DNA from: Candidatus Kapaibacterium sp.
GTDB taxonomy: Bacteria; Bacteroidota; Ignavibacteria; Kapaibacteriales; NICIL-2
Reading direction: 5' to 3'
Length of the DNA stretch: 64,000 nt
NCBI GenBank assembly: GCA_026003495.1
Contig: BPHK01000001.1
Location: 744,001 to 808,000 of the forward strand
The stretch's first letter is position 1. Every line of letters begins with the position of its first letter. Below, piece after piece: positions 56,692-64,000 of the stretch. A program made the position numbers and the translations under genes. The notes beneath the pieces are model-generated. The model worked only from the letters and a program-made list of their open reading frames with translations, made no database searches and was not told the DNA's origin.

Positions 56692-58064
56692 AGCGTGCAC
56701 TGCTCCTCGTTGACATTGATGGAACGCTCCTCCGTGTCCATCGGCATGTGACGCGGCACGTCTGGTCCGAGACGTGGTCGGCTGTCGTCGGCGGGGAGCT
56801 TCCGTGGCATCGGCTCGATTCCGCTGCCGGGAAAACTGATCTGCAAATTTTCGCCCAGCTCCTTGGTGATGTAGACGCAGCGCGCTCGCTTGCTCCGGAT
56901 TTTTTCGATGCACTGGCCAGCTGTGCCGAACGTGCGATAATCCACGATGCAATCGAACTCTGTCCTGGAGCGGAGGATTTTCTCGAGGCTGCCGAGCGCT
57001 ATGGAGCAGTGCTCGCAATCCTTTCCGGCAACGAAACACGCATTGGCTGGCATAAGCTTCGGGTTGCTGGACTCGAAGGCTACTTCGTCGCTGGATTTTT
57101 CGGTGGCGATGCAATCGAACGCGCCGAACTACCACCCCGAGCGCTCAAATGGGCTGTGAGCGAACAATACCTTTCGCAGGGTGCTTCGGTCATCGTCGTG
57201 GGTGATACCCCCAACGATATTGCGTGTGCGCGCCGTTACGGCCTCGGTTGTCTTGCCGTCGCCAGCGGCCCCTACTCGTTTGATGAGCTTGCCATGCACC
57301 AACCGATGGCGTGTTTTCGTCATCTCGGACAGGCCGCACTAAGTTTGCATAGGTTTCTACCCACGCATCCAATGGCACGGCAACCAATCATCGCTATTGA
57401 TGGCCCAGCAGGCTCTGGCAAAACCACGACTGCACGATTGCTGGCCGAGCGACTGGGCTTTACCTACATTGACACAGGTGCGATGTACCGTGCACTGACG
57501 CTGGCTGCCTTAGAACATGGCGTCCCGATGAACGACGAAGCGCTTGCAGCATTGCTCGAGCGCTCTCGGATCGAACTGCGCCACACGCCACAAGGGCAGC
57601 GAACTTATCTCGACGGGCACGATGTCACCGAGCGCATTCGGATGCCAGATGTTACCGCTCACGTCAGCCAGGTTAGTTCGTTCCCCTCGGTTCGAGCAGC
57701 GATGGTTCGGATTCAGCAGCAGCTTGGCGCACGTGGCGGCGTTGTCATGGACGGGCGCGACATTGGAACTGCCGTCTTCCCCGATGCCGACGTCAAGGTG
57801 TACATGACAGCAGATCTTGCAACACGCGCCGAACGGAGGCTCGAGGAACTGCGAGCTACCGATCCAGCGTTGACACTTGACGATGTCATTCGCCAGCTCG
57901 ATGAGCGCGACCAGCTCGATTCGTCCCGTGAGCATAATCCACTTCGCCGAGCCGAAGATGCAATTGTCATTGACACAACGAACTTGAGCATTGAAGAGCA
58001 AGTCGAGCGTATCGCCCGCTACGTTCGCGAGCGCGTTGTAGAATCTTCACCCTCACTGCCATGA
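56670..58064 (+). CDS. cmk: HAD-type phosphatase fused in frame to cytidylate kinase
   Basis: One uninterrupted 464-codon frame encodes two enzymes. Residues of about 8-225 form a HAD hydrolase: LLVDIDGTLL (nucleophile Asp), ILSGNETR and VVGDTPNDIACARR. Residues 235-464 are cytidylate kinase: IAIDGPAGSGKTTTARLLAE, YIDTGAMYRALTLAAL, MDGRDIGTAVFPDADVKVYM. Cmk makes CDP and dCDP. Only about ten residues separate the modules, and an ATG at 57372 could also start a separate Cmk, although no Shine-Dalgarno precedes it. The gene start overlaps pnuC by 22 bases (ATG 56670); a GTG at 56688 is an alternative. It overlaps ispH by ATGA. Confidence 0.88.
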   Translation: MASNASVKRALLLVDIDGTLLRVHRHVTRHVWSETWSAVVGGELPWHRLDSAAGKTDLQIFAQLLGDVDAARSLAPDFFDALASCAERAIIHDAIELCPGAEDFLEAAERYGAVLAILSGNETRIGWHKLRVAGLEGYFVAGFFGGDAIERAELPPRALKWAVSEQYLSQGASVIVVGDTPNDIACARRYGLGCLAVASGPYSFDELAMHQPMACFRHLGQAALSLHRFLPTHPMARQPIIAIDGPAGSGKTTTARLLAERLGFTYIDTGAMYRALTLAALEHGVPMNDEALAALLERSRIELRHTPQGQRTYLDGHDVTERIRMPDVTAHVSQVSSFPSVRAAMVRIQQQLGARGGVVMDGRDIGTAVFPDADVKVYMTADLATRAERRLEELRATDPALTLDDVIRQLDERDQLDSSREHNPLRRAEDAIVIDTTNLSIEEQVERIARYVRERVVESSPSLP

Positions 58065-58972
58065 ACGTTACCATTGACCCGCGGTCAGGATTTTGCTGGG
58101 GCGTTGTCCGAACAGTACAAATCGCTGAGGAAACGCTCGAAAGCTCCCCACCAGGAAGCGTGTACGTTCTCGGAAACATCATTCACAACCCCCGTGAGAT
58201 CGAGCGTCTTGCCGCCAAGGGGCTCAAAACGCTTCGCTCGCGCGAGGAGATTGCATCGCTTCCGCCAGGAGCAAAGGTGCTCATCCGTGCACACGGCGAG
58301 CCACCCGAAACGTATCGGTTGGCGCGGCAGCACCGCATCGAGATCATTGACGCAACGTGCCCTGTAGTGACGAAGCTTCAGGAACGTGTCCGCAAGTTCT
58401 ACGACCTCGGCTACCAAATTGTGATTTTCGGCAAGCGTAACCATGCAGAGGTTGTTGGGGTGCGTGGCGTCTGCAACGATGAGTGTATTGTCGTCGAGCG
58501 TCTCGAGGATGCACTCGAGCAGGTGGATGTGCGAAAGAAGACTGTGCTGTTTTCGCAGACGACGATGGATCGCCCGACATTTCTCCGATTGCGAGATGTG
58601 CTCAAGAGCCGAATCGAAGAGCTGATCGTCGAGGAGATGGGGACAATCGCAACCGAGTTCCATGCGAAGGATACGATCTGCGGCCAAGTTTCAGGACGCG
58701 AAGACGACTTGCGCCGATTTGCTCGCCAGCACGATGTGGTGATTTTCGTTGCTGGCAAAGAATCATCGAATGGAAAGGTGCTCTTCGACGTTGCCCGATC
58801 GGAAAATCCGCAGACGTATTTCATCGAGGACGTAAGCGAGCTGCAATCGGAGTGGTTCGAGGGAGCCGAGAGTGTGGGAATCACCGGCGCAACGAGTACT
58901 CCACAGTGGTACATGCAGCAGGTACGGCGGGAAATCTTGCGGCGCGTTGCTACTGCTTCAGCAATGCTATAG
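58061..58972 (+). CDS. ispH: 4-hydroxy-3-methylbut-2-enyl diphosphate reductase
   Basis: This 303-residue protein is the last enzyme of the MEP isoprenoid pathway and makes IPP and DMAPP using a 4Fe-4S cluster. The three cluster Cys are visible: GFCWG (Cys12), DATCPVV (near 98) and DTICGQVSGRE (near 207), together with GKRNHAEVVG and the GKESSNGKVLF-type segment. The order cmk-ispH close to rpsA is common in this and related phyla. It ends in a 23-base convergent overlap with the FAD oxidoreductase gene. Confidence 0.95.
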   Translation: MNVTIDPRSGFCWGVVRTVQIAEETLESSPPGSVYVLGNIIHNPREIERLAAKGLKTLRSREEIASLPPGAKVLIRAHGEPPETYRLARQHRIEIIDATCPVVTKLQERVRKFYDLGYQIVIFGKRNHAEVVGVRGVCNDECIVVERLEDALEQVDVRKKTVLFSQTTMDRPTFLRLRDVLKSRIEELIVEEMGTIATEFHAKDTICGQVSGREDDLRRFARQHDVVIFVAGKESSNGKVLFDVARSENPQTYFIEDVSELQSEWFEGAESVGITGATSTPQWYMQQVRREILRRVATASAML

Positions 58973-60494
58973 CCTGCTCGGCAGCGCGGGCGCCGTGGGC
59001 GACGGCATTTTCGAAGGCGGGAGCTGCGTCGTTATCAGTGTTCGCAAAGAGAATGCGTCCGAGCGGCTGACGTGCCGCTTGCGCAGTACCGCTGTGAGAT
59101 CCCGGCGTTGGGACGACAAGCGCATGCCCCCACCCGAAGAGGTGCACTTCCTCGACTGCCTCACGCTGGATGGACGGCACCGTCTTGGTTGCATGCTCTG
59201 CGATGCGGCGAGCGAACGCTGCGAGCACATCATCGCTTTGCAACATCGCACGGTCTTGCGCAGAACGTGGTGCGTAGATGCTTGCGACATGTGCGGTGGT
59301 GCTGGCATGTCCAGTTGCATTTGCGTTGATGATGTCTGTAAACAGCGGTGGTGCGTTCGGTACCCAAAGGTCGAATGCCGCTGGGAGCAGCGGCCGCTGC
59401 GCGCAGAGATGCACCGTCAGAAACGGTGAGTAGTGCAGAGCATGCATTGCAGCTTTCTGCGCCGCGGGTAGCTCGGCAATGACCCACGGGAGCATGAATT
59501 TCTGCACTGCAACAATCGCAACCCGTGATCGAAAGCGGTGGAGCCTACCGGCAGCATCAATTGCCCATGTCGTGGGATTGCGATGAGGATCCTCGATGTG
59601 AAAGCATGTCATCCCGGTCTTGATGCGGTCGCCGAGCTTCTGCGCGATGAGTGCGCTCAGTGCTCCTAAGCCACCGGGGAACGTGTAGCGTGGTGTATCG
59701 AGCTCATTGGCGTAGAAGTTCAGCAGGGAGTATGCGTTGATGTTCTCCAAGGTATCGCCCATCGAGGAGCGGGCGTAGAGTTCGAGCAGCGAGTGCAAAA
59801 ACGGCGAACGGTACGAGGCAAGAAACTCGCTTGCACGTTGAGCATCGAGCTTGCTCATTGCAGGCGGAAGAGTCTCCGGAAGTGGATAGGCAGGTATGCT
59901 TCCTCGAGTGCGCATGTCCAGCAACTCATCCCGAAAGCGCCGAAGTTCTGCTTGTTCTGTCCGTGGAAGCGGTAGGGACGATATCACGCTGTCATTCCAC
60001 AGCTGTTCAACCGGCTGCCCCTCGATGATGACGGCATCTGGTGGAACTGGTGTGGGCGCAAGTCCGGCATACGTGCACAGCTCGCCGATCATGTCGGTTT
60101 GCTCGACAAAGTAGATGGAAGCCAGTGGGTAGCGCTGCTCGCTGTACGAACCTGCCCGTGCGGCGCCACCACCGACTGGCTCGCTATCGAGGAGGAGAAC
60201 GTCGTATCCTGCCGTAGTCAAAAGCACAGCAGCAGCCAGTCCGGCAGGCCCTGCGCCGACGATCGTCACGTCTGCTGTATGGGTAACGGCGTTCTGCCAA
60301 TCAATCCCTCTGCGCTCATGCTCGCGAATGAAGCGGTGAGGATTTTCGTACTGCTGGCGTGATACCTCTGGCCCGACATTATTGGAGCGTTCAACGCTGG
60401 GGCTGCGGCGGTTACAGCCACCGAGTGGCGGGGATAGGTAGAGTGCACCGCTCCCCAGGAGCACAATGCGAAGGAAATCACGTCGGCTGGGCAT
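58950..60494 (-). CDS. Exported FAD-dependent oxidoreductase (amine oxidase/phytoene desaturase-like)
   Basis: This 514-residue protein begins MPSRRDFLRIVLLGSGALYL, a twin-arginine (Tat) type signal with a GGC that may be a lipobox, so it should be folded with FAD before export. The FAD fold starts VTIVGAGPAGLAAAVLL near 75 with LLDSEPVGGGA following, and the C-terminal FAD contact is GRILFANTDNDAAPAFENAV. The family includes flavin amine oxidases and carotenoid desaturase relatives; the substrate is unknown. It is downstream of the OmpA-like gene by 43 bases, so it may share the MerR operon. Confidence 0.85.
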   Translation of the reverse strand: MPSRRDFLRIVLLGSGALYLSPPLGGCNRRSPSVERSNNVGPEVSRQQYENPHRFIREHERRGIDWQNAVTHTADVTIVGAGPAGLAAAVLLTTAGYDVLLLDSEPVGGGAARAGSYSEQRYPLASIYFVEQTDMIGELCTYAGLAPTPVPPDAVIIEGQPVEQLWNDSVISSLPLPRTEQAELRRFRDELLDMRTRGSIPAYPLPETLPPAMSKLDAQRASEFLASYRSPFLHSLLELYARSSMGDTLENINAYSLLNFYANELDTPRYTFPGGLGALSALIAQKLGDRIKTGMTCFHIEDPHRNPTTWAIDAAGRLHRFRSRVAIVAVQKFMLPWVIAELPAAQKAAMHALHYSPFLTVHLCAQRPLLPAAFDLWVPNAPPLFTDIINANATGHASTTAHVASIYAPRSAQDRAMLQSDDVLAAFARRIAEHATKTVPSIQREAVEEVHLFGWGHALVVPTPGSHSGTAQAARQPLGRILFANTDNDAAPAFENAVAHGARAAEQAIALLKQ

Positions 60495-60537
60495 GCGTTG
60501 ATAGCCAAGGATGGGTGATCACTCTGCCATGCAGCGG

Positions 60538-61239
60538 CTACTTCATCGGCTCGATGACGAAGTACGTGCCGCCGGTGTAGAATCGTCCTTTCGGGCGCAG
60601 CTTTCGTGGCGGTGGATTGTATGGATCGGTCATGGATGTCGTAATGATAGAAAGCCGCGAAGCAGCAATGCCTCGTGCACTTAGGAACGCACGGATTGCT
60701 TCAGCGCGCTTGCGTGCCAGTTCTGCCATGCGTTCGCGAGTATCCTCGTGGTCGGGATAGCATTCGATCCCAAGCTTGACGTCAGGATTGAGGGATAGCA
60801 ACTCTGCGTAGCGCGCAAGTTCTTCCTCCGCGCCAACGCGGAGAGTTGCCTTATCGCCCTCGAAGAGGGGAATGCTGACGACAAGACGCTGCCCGGCATT
60901 CTTTGCACGAAGCGTGAAGTCCCGCGAGAGCTCTGTGTATCGAGTAGCAGGAGGTACGGTTACTGTATCACGTGTGGTCATGTACCCTTCTGCACGAAGC
61001 TCCACGACGTAGCGGCCTCCAGGCTTGACAATCACCTGGTAGGCGCCGTTGTCGGACGCATTCGAGCGAGTCTCGTTGACCTTCGTCCCGCGTTGGTCGT
61101 AGAGCGTAAGGTTCGATGTAATGCCTTTCCGCGTCTCCGCATCGAGCACGACGCCCTGGAGCAGAACTGTTGCGGCAATTTGTGCTGAACAGCTAACAGT
61201 AATGCACAGCGCACCGAGTGTGATTGCCAATGGCTTCAT
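60538..61239 (-). CDS. Secreted protein with transthyretin-like domain and OmpA-like C-terminus
   Basis: This 233-residue protein has a signal peptide (MKPLAITLGALCITVSCSAQ), a carboxypeptidase-regulatory/transthyretin-like domain (about 25-125: LLQGVVLDAETRKG, GAYQVIVKPGGRYVVEL) and a C-terminal OmpA-like region (about 130-225: LNPDVKLGIECYPDHEDTRE, ARKRAEAIRAFLSARGI). The OmpA part is divergent but keeps the NPxVxLxI strand and RAEAIRxFLxxxGI helix. It may bind peptidoglycan. Its first domain is paralogous to the gene upstream, with which it overlaps by ATGA. Confidence 0.75.
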   Translation of the reverse strand: MKPLAITLGALCITVSCSAQIAATVLLQGVVLDAETRKGITSNLTLYDQRGTKVNETRSNASDNGAYQVIVKPGGRYVVELRAEGYMTTRDTVTVPPATRYTELSRDFTLRAKNAGQRLVVSIPLFEGDKATLRVGAEEELARYAELLSLNPDVKLGIECYPDHEDTRERMAELARKRAEAIRAFLSARGIAASRLSIITTSMTDPYNPPPRKLRPKGRFYTGGTYFVIEPMK

Positions 61240-61646
61240 CGCTTCTTCCGCTTTGGTTTTTTCGTTTGACTTGTTGAGTGCATCGACGAGGATTTAGCAC
61301 GGGATGTTGCGCTTTCCGCAACTGTTTCAGCCAGTGAAAAATCCTGCGTTAGCTCGGAGAACTTATTCGAAGGGGGACTGGTGAGTGTGTACGTAAAGCG
61401 CTCGAGATTATCGGTCGTAATGGTGATGCTATACGTTCTGCCTGGTGCGAGCACTGTTTGGTAGGAGCCATCAGCAGCACTTTTGGCACGAACTGCCTTT
61501 CCGCTTTCATCGCGGAAGAGGAGCTCGACGTTTGCTGGAGCACCGTTGTGCCGCACAACGCCGCGGAGCAGCACCGTTGGTTCCAGTTGCCACGCAAGCA
61601 GATACGGTGCAGCGAGCATGCAGAGGGTAACAATGCGAGCAATCAT
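61236..61646 (-). CDS. Small secreted protein with transthyretin-like domain, paralogue of the next gene
   Basis: This 136-residue protein has a signal peptide (MIARIVTLCMLAAPYLLA) and one transthyretin-like domain aligned with that of the downstream OmpA-like protein: TVLLRGVV, GSYQTVLAPGRTYSI and FSELTQDFSL match TVLLQGVV, GAYQVIVKPGGRYVV and YTELSRDFTL. It ends in a very basic Lys/Ser tail (KPKRKKR) where the paralogue has its OmpA module. ATG 61646 begins the signal peptide. The function is unknown. Confidence 0.75.
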   Translation of the reverse strand: MIARIVTLCMLAAPYLLAWQLEPTVLLRGVVRHNGAPANVELLFRDESGKAVRAKSAADGSYQTVLAPGRTYSITITTDNLERFTYTLTSPPSNKFSELTQDFSLAETVAESATSRAKSSSMHSTSQTKKPKRKKR

Positions 61647-62638
61647 CGCTTTCGTTGAGATTGATTGTTGATCGAGCTGTTGCGAGACCAGATACGAATC
61701 GAGCCATCGCTGCACCCGGCGACAATGGTGCTCCCATCGCTGGTGACGTCGATGCTCCATATCGGAACGCCGAGGTTGACACTATCGAGCAGCGAACCTG
61801 TGGCGACATCCCACATTTGGATGAAGCCATCGTGTCCAGCACTGAGCAGCGTTGTGTTGTTGCCAGCAAATGTCAAGTCCGTAACGTAGCCGTCGTGCGC
61901 ATCGAGCGTGCGGAGGAGTTGTCCTTGCGGTATGCTCCAAATCTTGATGAATCCCTCCCGATCAGCACTGGCGAGCGTGCGACTGTCGAAGGAAAAAAGA
62001 ACAGTGGTACACGGTGCTGTATGGGGTGGGCCACTGAGTGTAATTGCTGGTGATGGACTCGTCGGAGACCAGACGAGCACTTGCATATCGTCACCACAGG
62101 AGGCAATCAAGCTGTCGTTGTAGCTGAACGCAACGCCTGTGACCGCACCAGTGTGACCGCGGAAGGTCTTTAGTTCCGCACCAGTTTGCCAATCCCACAT
62201 CTTCACCGTTCGATCGGTGCTTCCGCTTACGACGAAGCGACCTGTATCGGTCTGGCTAAAGTACACGCAGAGGACATCGCCCTGATGCCCGCTGAGAAGC
62301 TGCTCTTGCATGCAGCCATTGGCAGACCAGATGCGGATGGTGCGATCGTTGCTCGCACTGGCGATGTGGCGATCGTCGCCGGAAAACGAGACGTTGTTGA
62401 CCATGCTGGAGTGGCCGCTGCCAGCACAGAGCAGCTTCATCTCGGGCAGCCGCCAGAGCTTGACGGTGCCGTCAAGTCCACAGCTTGCCACAAGCGAGTC
62501 GCTTTCGCTGATGAAGATGCCAAGGACATCTCCCGCGTGTGCTGCAGTGATGATGCGGATCGGCTTGTGGGATTGAGCATGCACGCACTCGGTGACGAGC
62601 ACGAGTGCGAACAGAACGTGCGCAAGGCGAAACTTCAT
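61643..62638 (-). CDS. Secreted WD40 beta-propeller protein
   Basis: This 331-residue protein has a signal peptide (MKFRLAHVLFALVLVTECVHAQ) and seven WD40 repeats, each closing on a DGTVKLW-type strand (DGTVKLW, DRTIRIW, DRTVKMW, DMQVLVW, EGFIKIW, DGFIQMW, DGSIRIW), enough for one closed propeller. WD40 propellers are protein-binding scaffolds and are uncommon as stand-alone secreted bacterial proteins. It overlaps the MerR-like gene upstream and the small gene downstream, each by ATGA. Confidence 0.9.
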   Translation of the reverse strand: MKFRLAHVLFALVLVTECVHAQSHKPIRIITAAHAGDVLGIFISESDSLVASCGLDGTVKLWRLPEMKLLCAGSGHSSMVNNVSFSGDDRHIASASNDRTIRIWSANGCMQEQLLSGHQGDVLCVYFSQTDTGRFVVSGSTDRTVKMWDWQTGAELKTFRGHTGAVTGVAFSYNDSLIASCGDDMQVLVWSPTSPSPAITLSGPPHTAPCTTVLFSFDSRTLASADREGFIKIWSIPQGQLLRTLDAHDGYVTDLTFAGNNTTLLSAGHDGFIQMWDVATGSLLDSVNLGVPIWSIDVTSDGSTIVAGCSDGSIRIWSRNSSINNQSQRKR

Positions 62639-63072
62639 GCGTGCAAATCTCCAAAGAGTTCTTCCAATCGCTGGAGCGTCGAAAGGATCGTTTCGGCTTC
62701 CTGGCGGGTGAGCGTGATCGTATCGGTCTGGCTGGCAAGTTTCGCACGGAGCTCGGCTGCACGACGCTTTTCGGCGTACCGATGTTCGATGCTCGCATCG
62801 CTTGCGATGTGTTCAAGCTCTTCGGGAATGCCGTCGGCAAGGAGCGTCCGCACTTCCGCGATCGTCTTCCGTTGCTCGCGGAGCAGGACCTTGAGCACGC
62901 GGAGGACCCGGAGATCGCGTTCGGTATAGACACGGTTGCCGGCACGGTTCTTGTTTGGGTGTAATGCCGGAATTTCCCGTTCCCAGTGGCGGAGGATGTG
63001 TTGCTCTTCATCGAAGAGCTCGCTAACTTCGCGAATGGAGTAGTAGAGCTTTGGAATATCGGTGTGCTTCAC
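62635..63072 (-). CDS. MerR-family transcriptional regulator
   Basis: This protein of about 145 residues has an N-terminal MerR winged helix: YYSIREVSELFDEEQHILRH then WEREIPALHP and YTERDLRVLRVLKVLL. The rest is a dimerising helix with no Cys or effector pocket I can name. The GTG at 63072 is preferred: a GGAG stands seven bases upstream. TTG codons at 63087 and 63090 are alternatives. It heads a four-gene operon with ATGA overlaps and so may control it itself. Confidence 0.85.
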   Translation of the reverse strand: MKHTDIPKLYYSIREVSELFDEEQHILRHWEREIPALHPNKNRAGNRVYTERDLRVLRVLKVLLREQRKTIAEVRTLLADGIPEELEHIASDASIEHRYAEKRRAAELRAKLASQTDTITLTRQEAETILSTLQRLEELFGDLHA

Positions 63073-63110
63073 GCGCGTGCTCCGCAACAAGCCCTTTGCA
63101 ACGTTGGATG

Positions 63111-63118
63111 CAAATATA
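63111..63118 (-). promoter_or_regulatory. Candidate -7 box TATATTTG upstream of the MerR-like gene
   Basis: On the minus strand TATATTTGC is an exact TAnnTTTG match about 38 bases before the chosen GTG start. No -33 TTG is evident. Confidence 0.5.
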
Positions 63119-63174
63119 CACGTCGCTCGCTATCGAATTCGTCTCCCCGCTGTGACTTGCAGGCAAAGAGTTTG

Positions 63175-63579
63175 ATGAGCACTTATCACTTTCGCCATCC
63201 GAGCGATCGCACCCTGGTTGCCCATGTCGAATCGCTCCTCCGTCGCGTTCCCGAGATCGAGGAGCTCGACCCCCAGCGACGATTCAACCTTATCGTCGCA
63301 ACGATGGAAGCAGTTACCAACGCTGTCGAACATGGCAACAAATTAGATCCCAGCAAGGCAGTTGATCTCTGGGTTGAAGTCAAAGACGATACCATTAGCG
63401 TACATGTCCGAGACTACGGGAGTGGTTTCGATCCCAGCGATCTCCCCGATCCTCGGATGCGCGAGAATCTTCTCCGCGAGGGTGGACGCGGGGTTTTTCT
63501 CATGCGTGCCCTTGTTGATCACGTGGAATTTGTTCAACGCCAGCCAGGGACGGAGGCGATCATCACCCTCTATCGGTAG
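63175..63579 (+). CDS. RsbW/SpoIIAB-like serine-kinase anti-sigma factor (HATPase_c_2)
   Basis: This 134-residue protein is a compact GHKL ATPase: the N box MEAVTNAVEHGN, the G1 box VHVRDYGSGFDPSDL and the G2 box GGRGVFLMRALVDHVEF. Such proteins bind a sigma factor or an anti-anti-sigma partner and phosphorylate it. Neither a STAS protein nor an alternative sigma factor is encoded beside it, so its partner is elsewhere. ATG 63175 is the first start that begins the folded domain. Confidence 0.9.
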   Translation: MSTYHFRHPSDRTLVAHVESLLRRVPEIEELDPQRRFNLIVATMEAVTNAVEHGNKLDPSKAVDLWVEVKDDTISVHVRDYGSGFDPSDLPDPRMRENLLREGGRGVFLMRALVDHVEFVQRQPGTEAIITLYR

Positions 63580-63588
63580 GGAATGCCG

Positions 63589-63948
63589 CTACCAGAACGC
63601 ATTCTTCCAGTGCCGAATGGCAATGCTGCCATCGGATCCTTCCTCGATTGCGATGACGTCGAAACGATATTCACGTGCTTTGAGTGCGGTGATCGCCAGG
63701 AACCCCTCTGCGATACGGCGGAGCTGCCGGCGCTTGCTTGCTGTGATGGCATCTTCGGGTGTGCCGTACGTTGCAGTCCGGCGATACTTGACCTCGATGA
63801 AGACAAGTGTTTCACCATCGTACGCGATGAGGTCAATTTCGCCATGGCGCCCCAAGCGAAAGTTTCGCGTGACGATGCGGTAGCCCTGCTCGAGCAGGAA
63901 CTGCTCAGCAATGTACTCACCCCGACGGCCAGTCGAGTGGCGATCCAT
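63589..63948 (-). CDS. yraN: YraN-family (UPF0102) putative endonuclease
   Basis: This 119-residue protein has the restriction-endonuclease-like YraN core: GRRGEYIAEQFLLEQGYRIV, then NFRLGRHGEIDLIAYD and VFIEVKYRR, with Glu, Asp and ExK catalytic positions, and a conserved AITASKRRQLRRIAEGFL. The function is unproven; a role in DNA processing is proposed. ATG 63948 overlaps the stop of a preceding minus-strand gene (TGATG). Confidence 0.92.
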   Translation of the reverse strand: MDRHSTGRRGEYIAEQFLLEQGYRIVTRNFRLGRHGEIDLIAYDGETLVFIEVKYRRTATYGTPEDAITASKRRQLRRIAEGFLAITALKAREYRFDVIAIEEGSDGSIAIRHWKNAFW

Positions 63949-64000
63949 CACTCAAAGCGCAACGATTCTGCAATCGAAAGTTGCATCGCGCGCCGAGCCG
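63948..64000 (-). CDS. C-terminal end of an unidentified gene (rest outside window)
   Basis: Sixteen in-frame codons reach the right edge and end at a stop at 63948-63950, overlapping the yraN start as TGATG. The visible tail ARRAMQLSIAESLRFE is too short to identify. An rnhB or other DNA-metabolism gene often precedes yraN, but that is only context. Confidence 0.4.
   Translation of the reverse strand, partial: ARRAMQLSIAESLRFE

Overview
This is a gene-dense chromosomal window with no mobile elements, phage genes, CRISPR arrays or rRNA. Several features point to a bacterium of the Bacteroidota/Chlorobiota/Ignavibacteriota (FCB) group. Seen in the sequence: a secreted protein with a type IX secretion (T9SS) C-terminal sorting domain, a DUF3127 protein, a GldL/GldM-like pair, OmpA-type and TonB-receptor-like envelope proteins, and upstream boxes of the form TAnnTTTG, which is the known -7 promoter element of Bacteroidota. 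Placement near Ignavibacteria/Kapabacteria is inference; the sequence alone does not prove it. Genes are tightly packed, many joined by ATGA or GTGA stop/start overlaps, and no gene-free stretch exceeds about 200 bases.

Left part (1-29.6 kb, all plus strand): a partial carboxylate-amine ligase, exodeoxyribonuclease III, DNA polymerase I, a bamD-like lipoprotein gene with two compensating frameshifts, a FemAB/GNAT-like protein, a thioredoxin-fold protein, an SRPBCC protein, a large T9SS cargo with tandem Ig-like repeats preceded by a sigma-54-type promoter, a two-domain OmpA protein, an MltB-like transglycosylase, a LolA-like protein and a large BNR-repeat protein. Then come housekeeping genes (purL, alaS, DUF3127, purD, a sugar-nucleotide epimerase, a CDP-alcohol phosphatidyltransferase, ftsY), an unknown membrane protein, a TonB-receptor-like barrel and a TPR protein.

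Middle (29.8-49.2 kb): a minus-strand pair of an M16-like protein without zinc ligands and a MoxR ATPase; a plus-strand SDR, J-domain, rhodanese and sigma-54 activator set; mfd (minus); mutS2, an unknown acidic protein and obg (plus); a K+-dependent-type membrane pyrophosphatase (minus); tRNA-Val(GAC) with a terminator; a eukaryote-like citrate synthase (minus); and mltG with one frameshift.

Right part (49.2-64 kb): a minus-strand operon of an LptF/LptG permease, a GldL-like protein and a GldM-like protein, best read as a diverged T9SS motor pair; the plus-strand run rpsA, cinA, pnuC, HAD-cmk fusion and ispH; a FAD-dependent oxidoreductase (minus); a translationally coupled minus-strand operon of a MerR-like regulator, a secreted WD40 protein and two paralogous secreted proteins, one ending in an OmpA-like domain; an RsbW-like kinase (plus); and yraN (minus).

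The main leads are the GldL/GldM-like pair beside an Lpt permease, the sigma-54 promoter in front of the T9SS cargo in a window that also carries an orphan sigma-54 activator, the repeated TATTTTTGC promoter box, the MerR/WD40/OmpA operon, and single-base frameshifts in bamD and mltG, which are more likely sequencing errors than decay.
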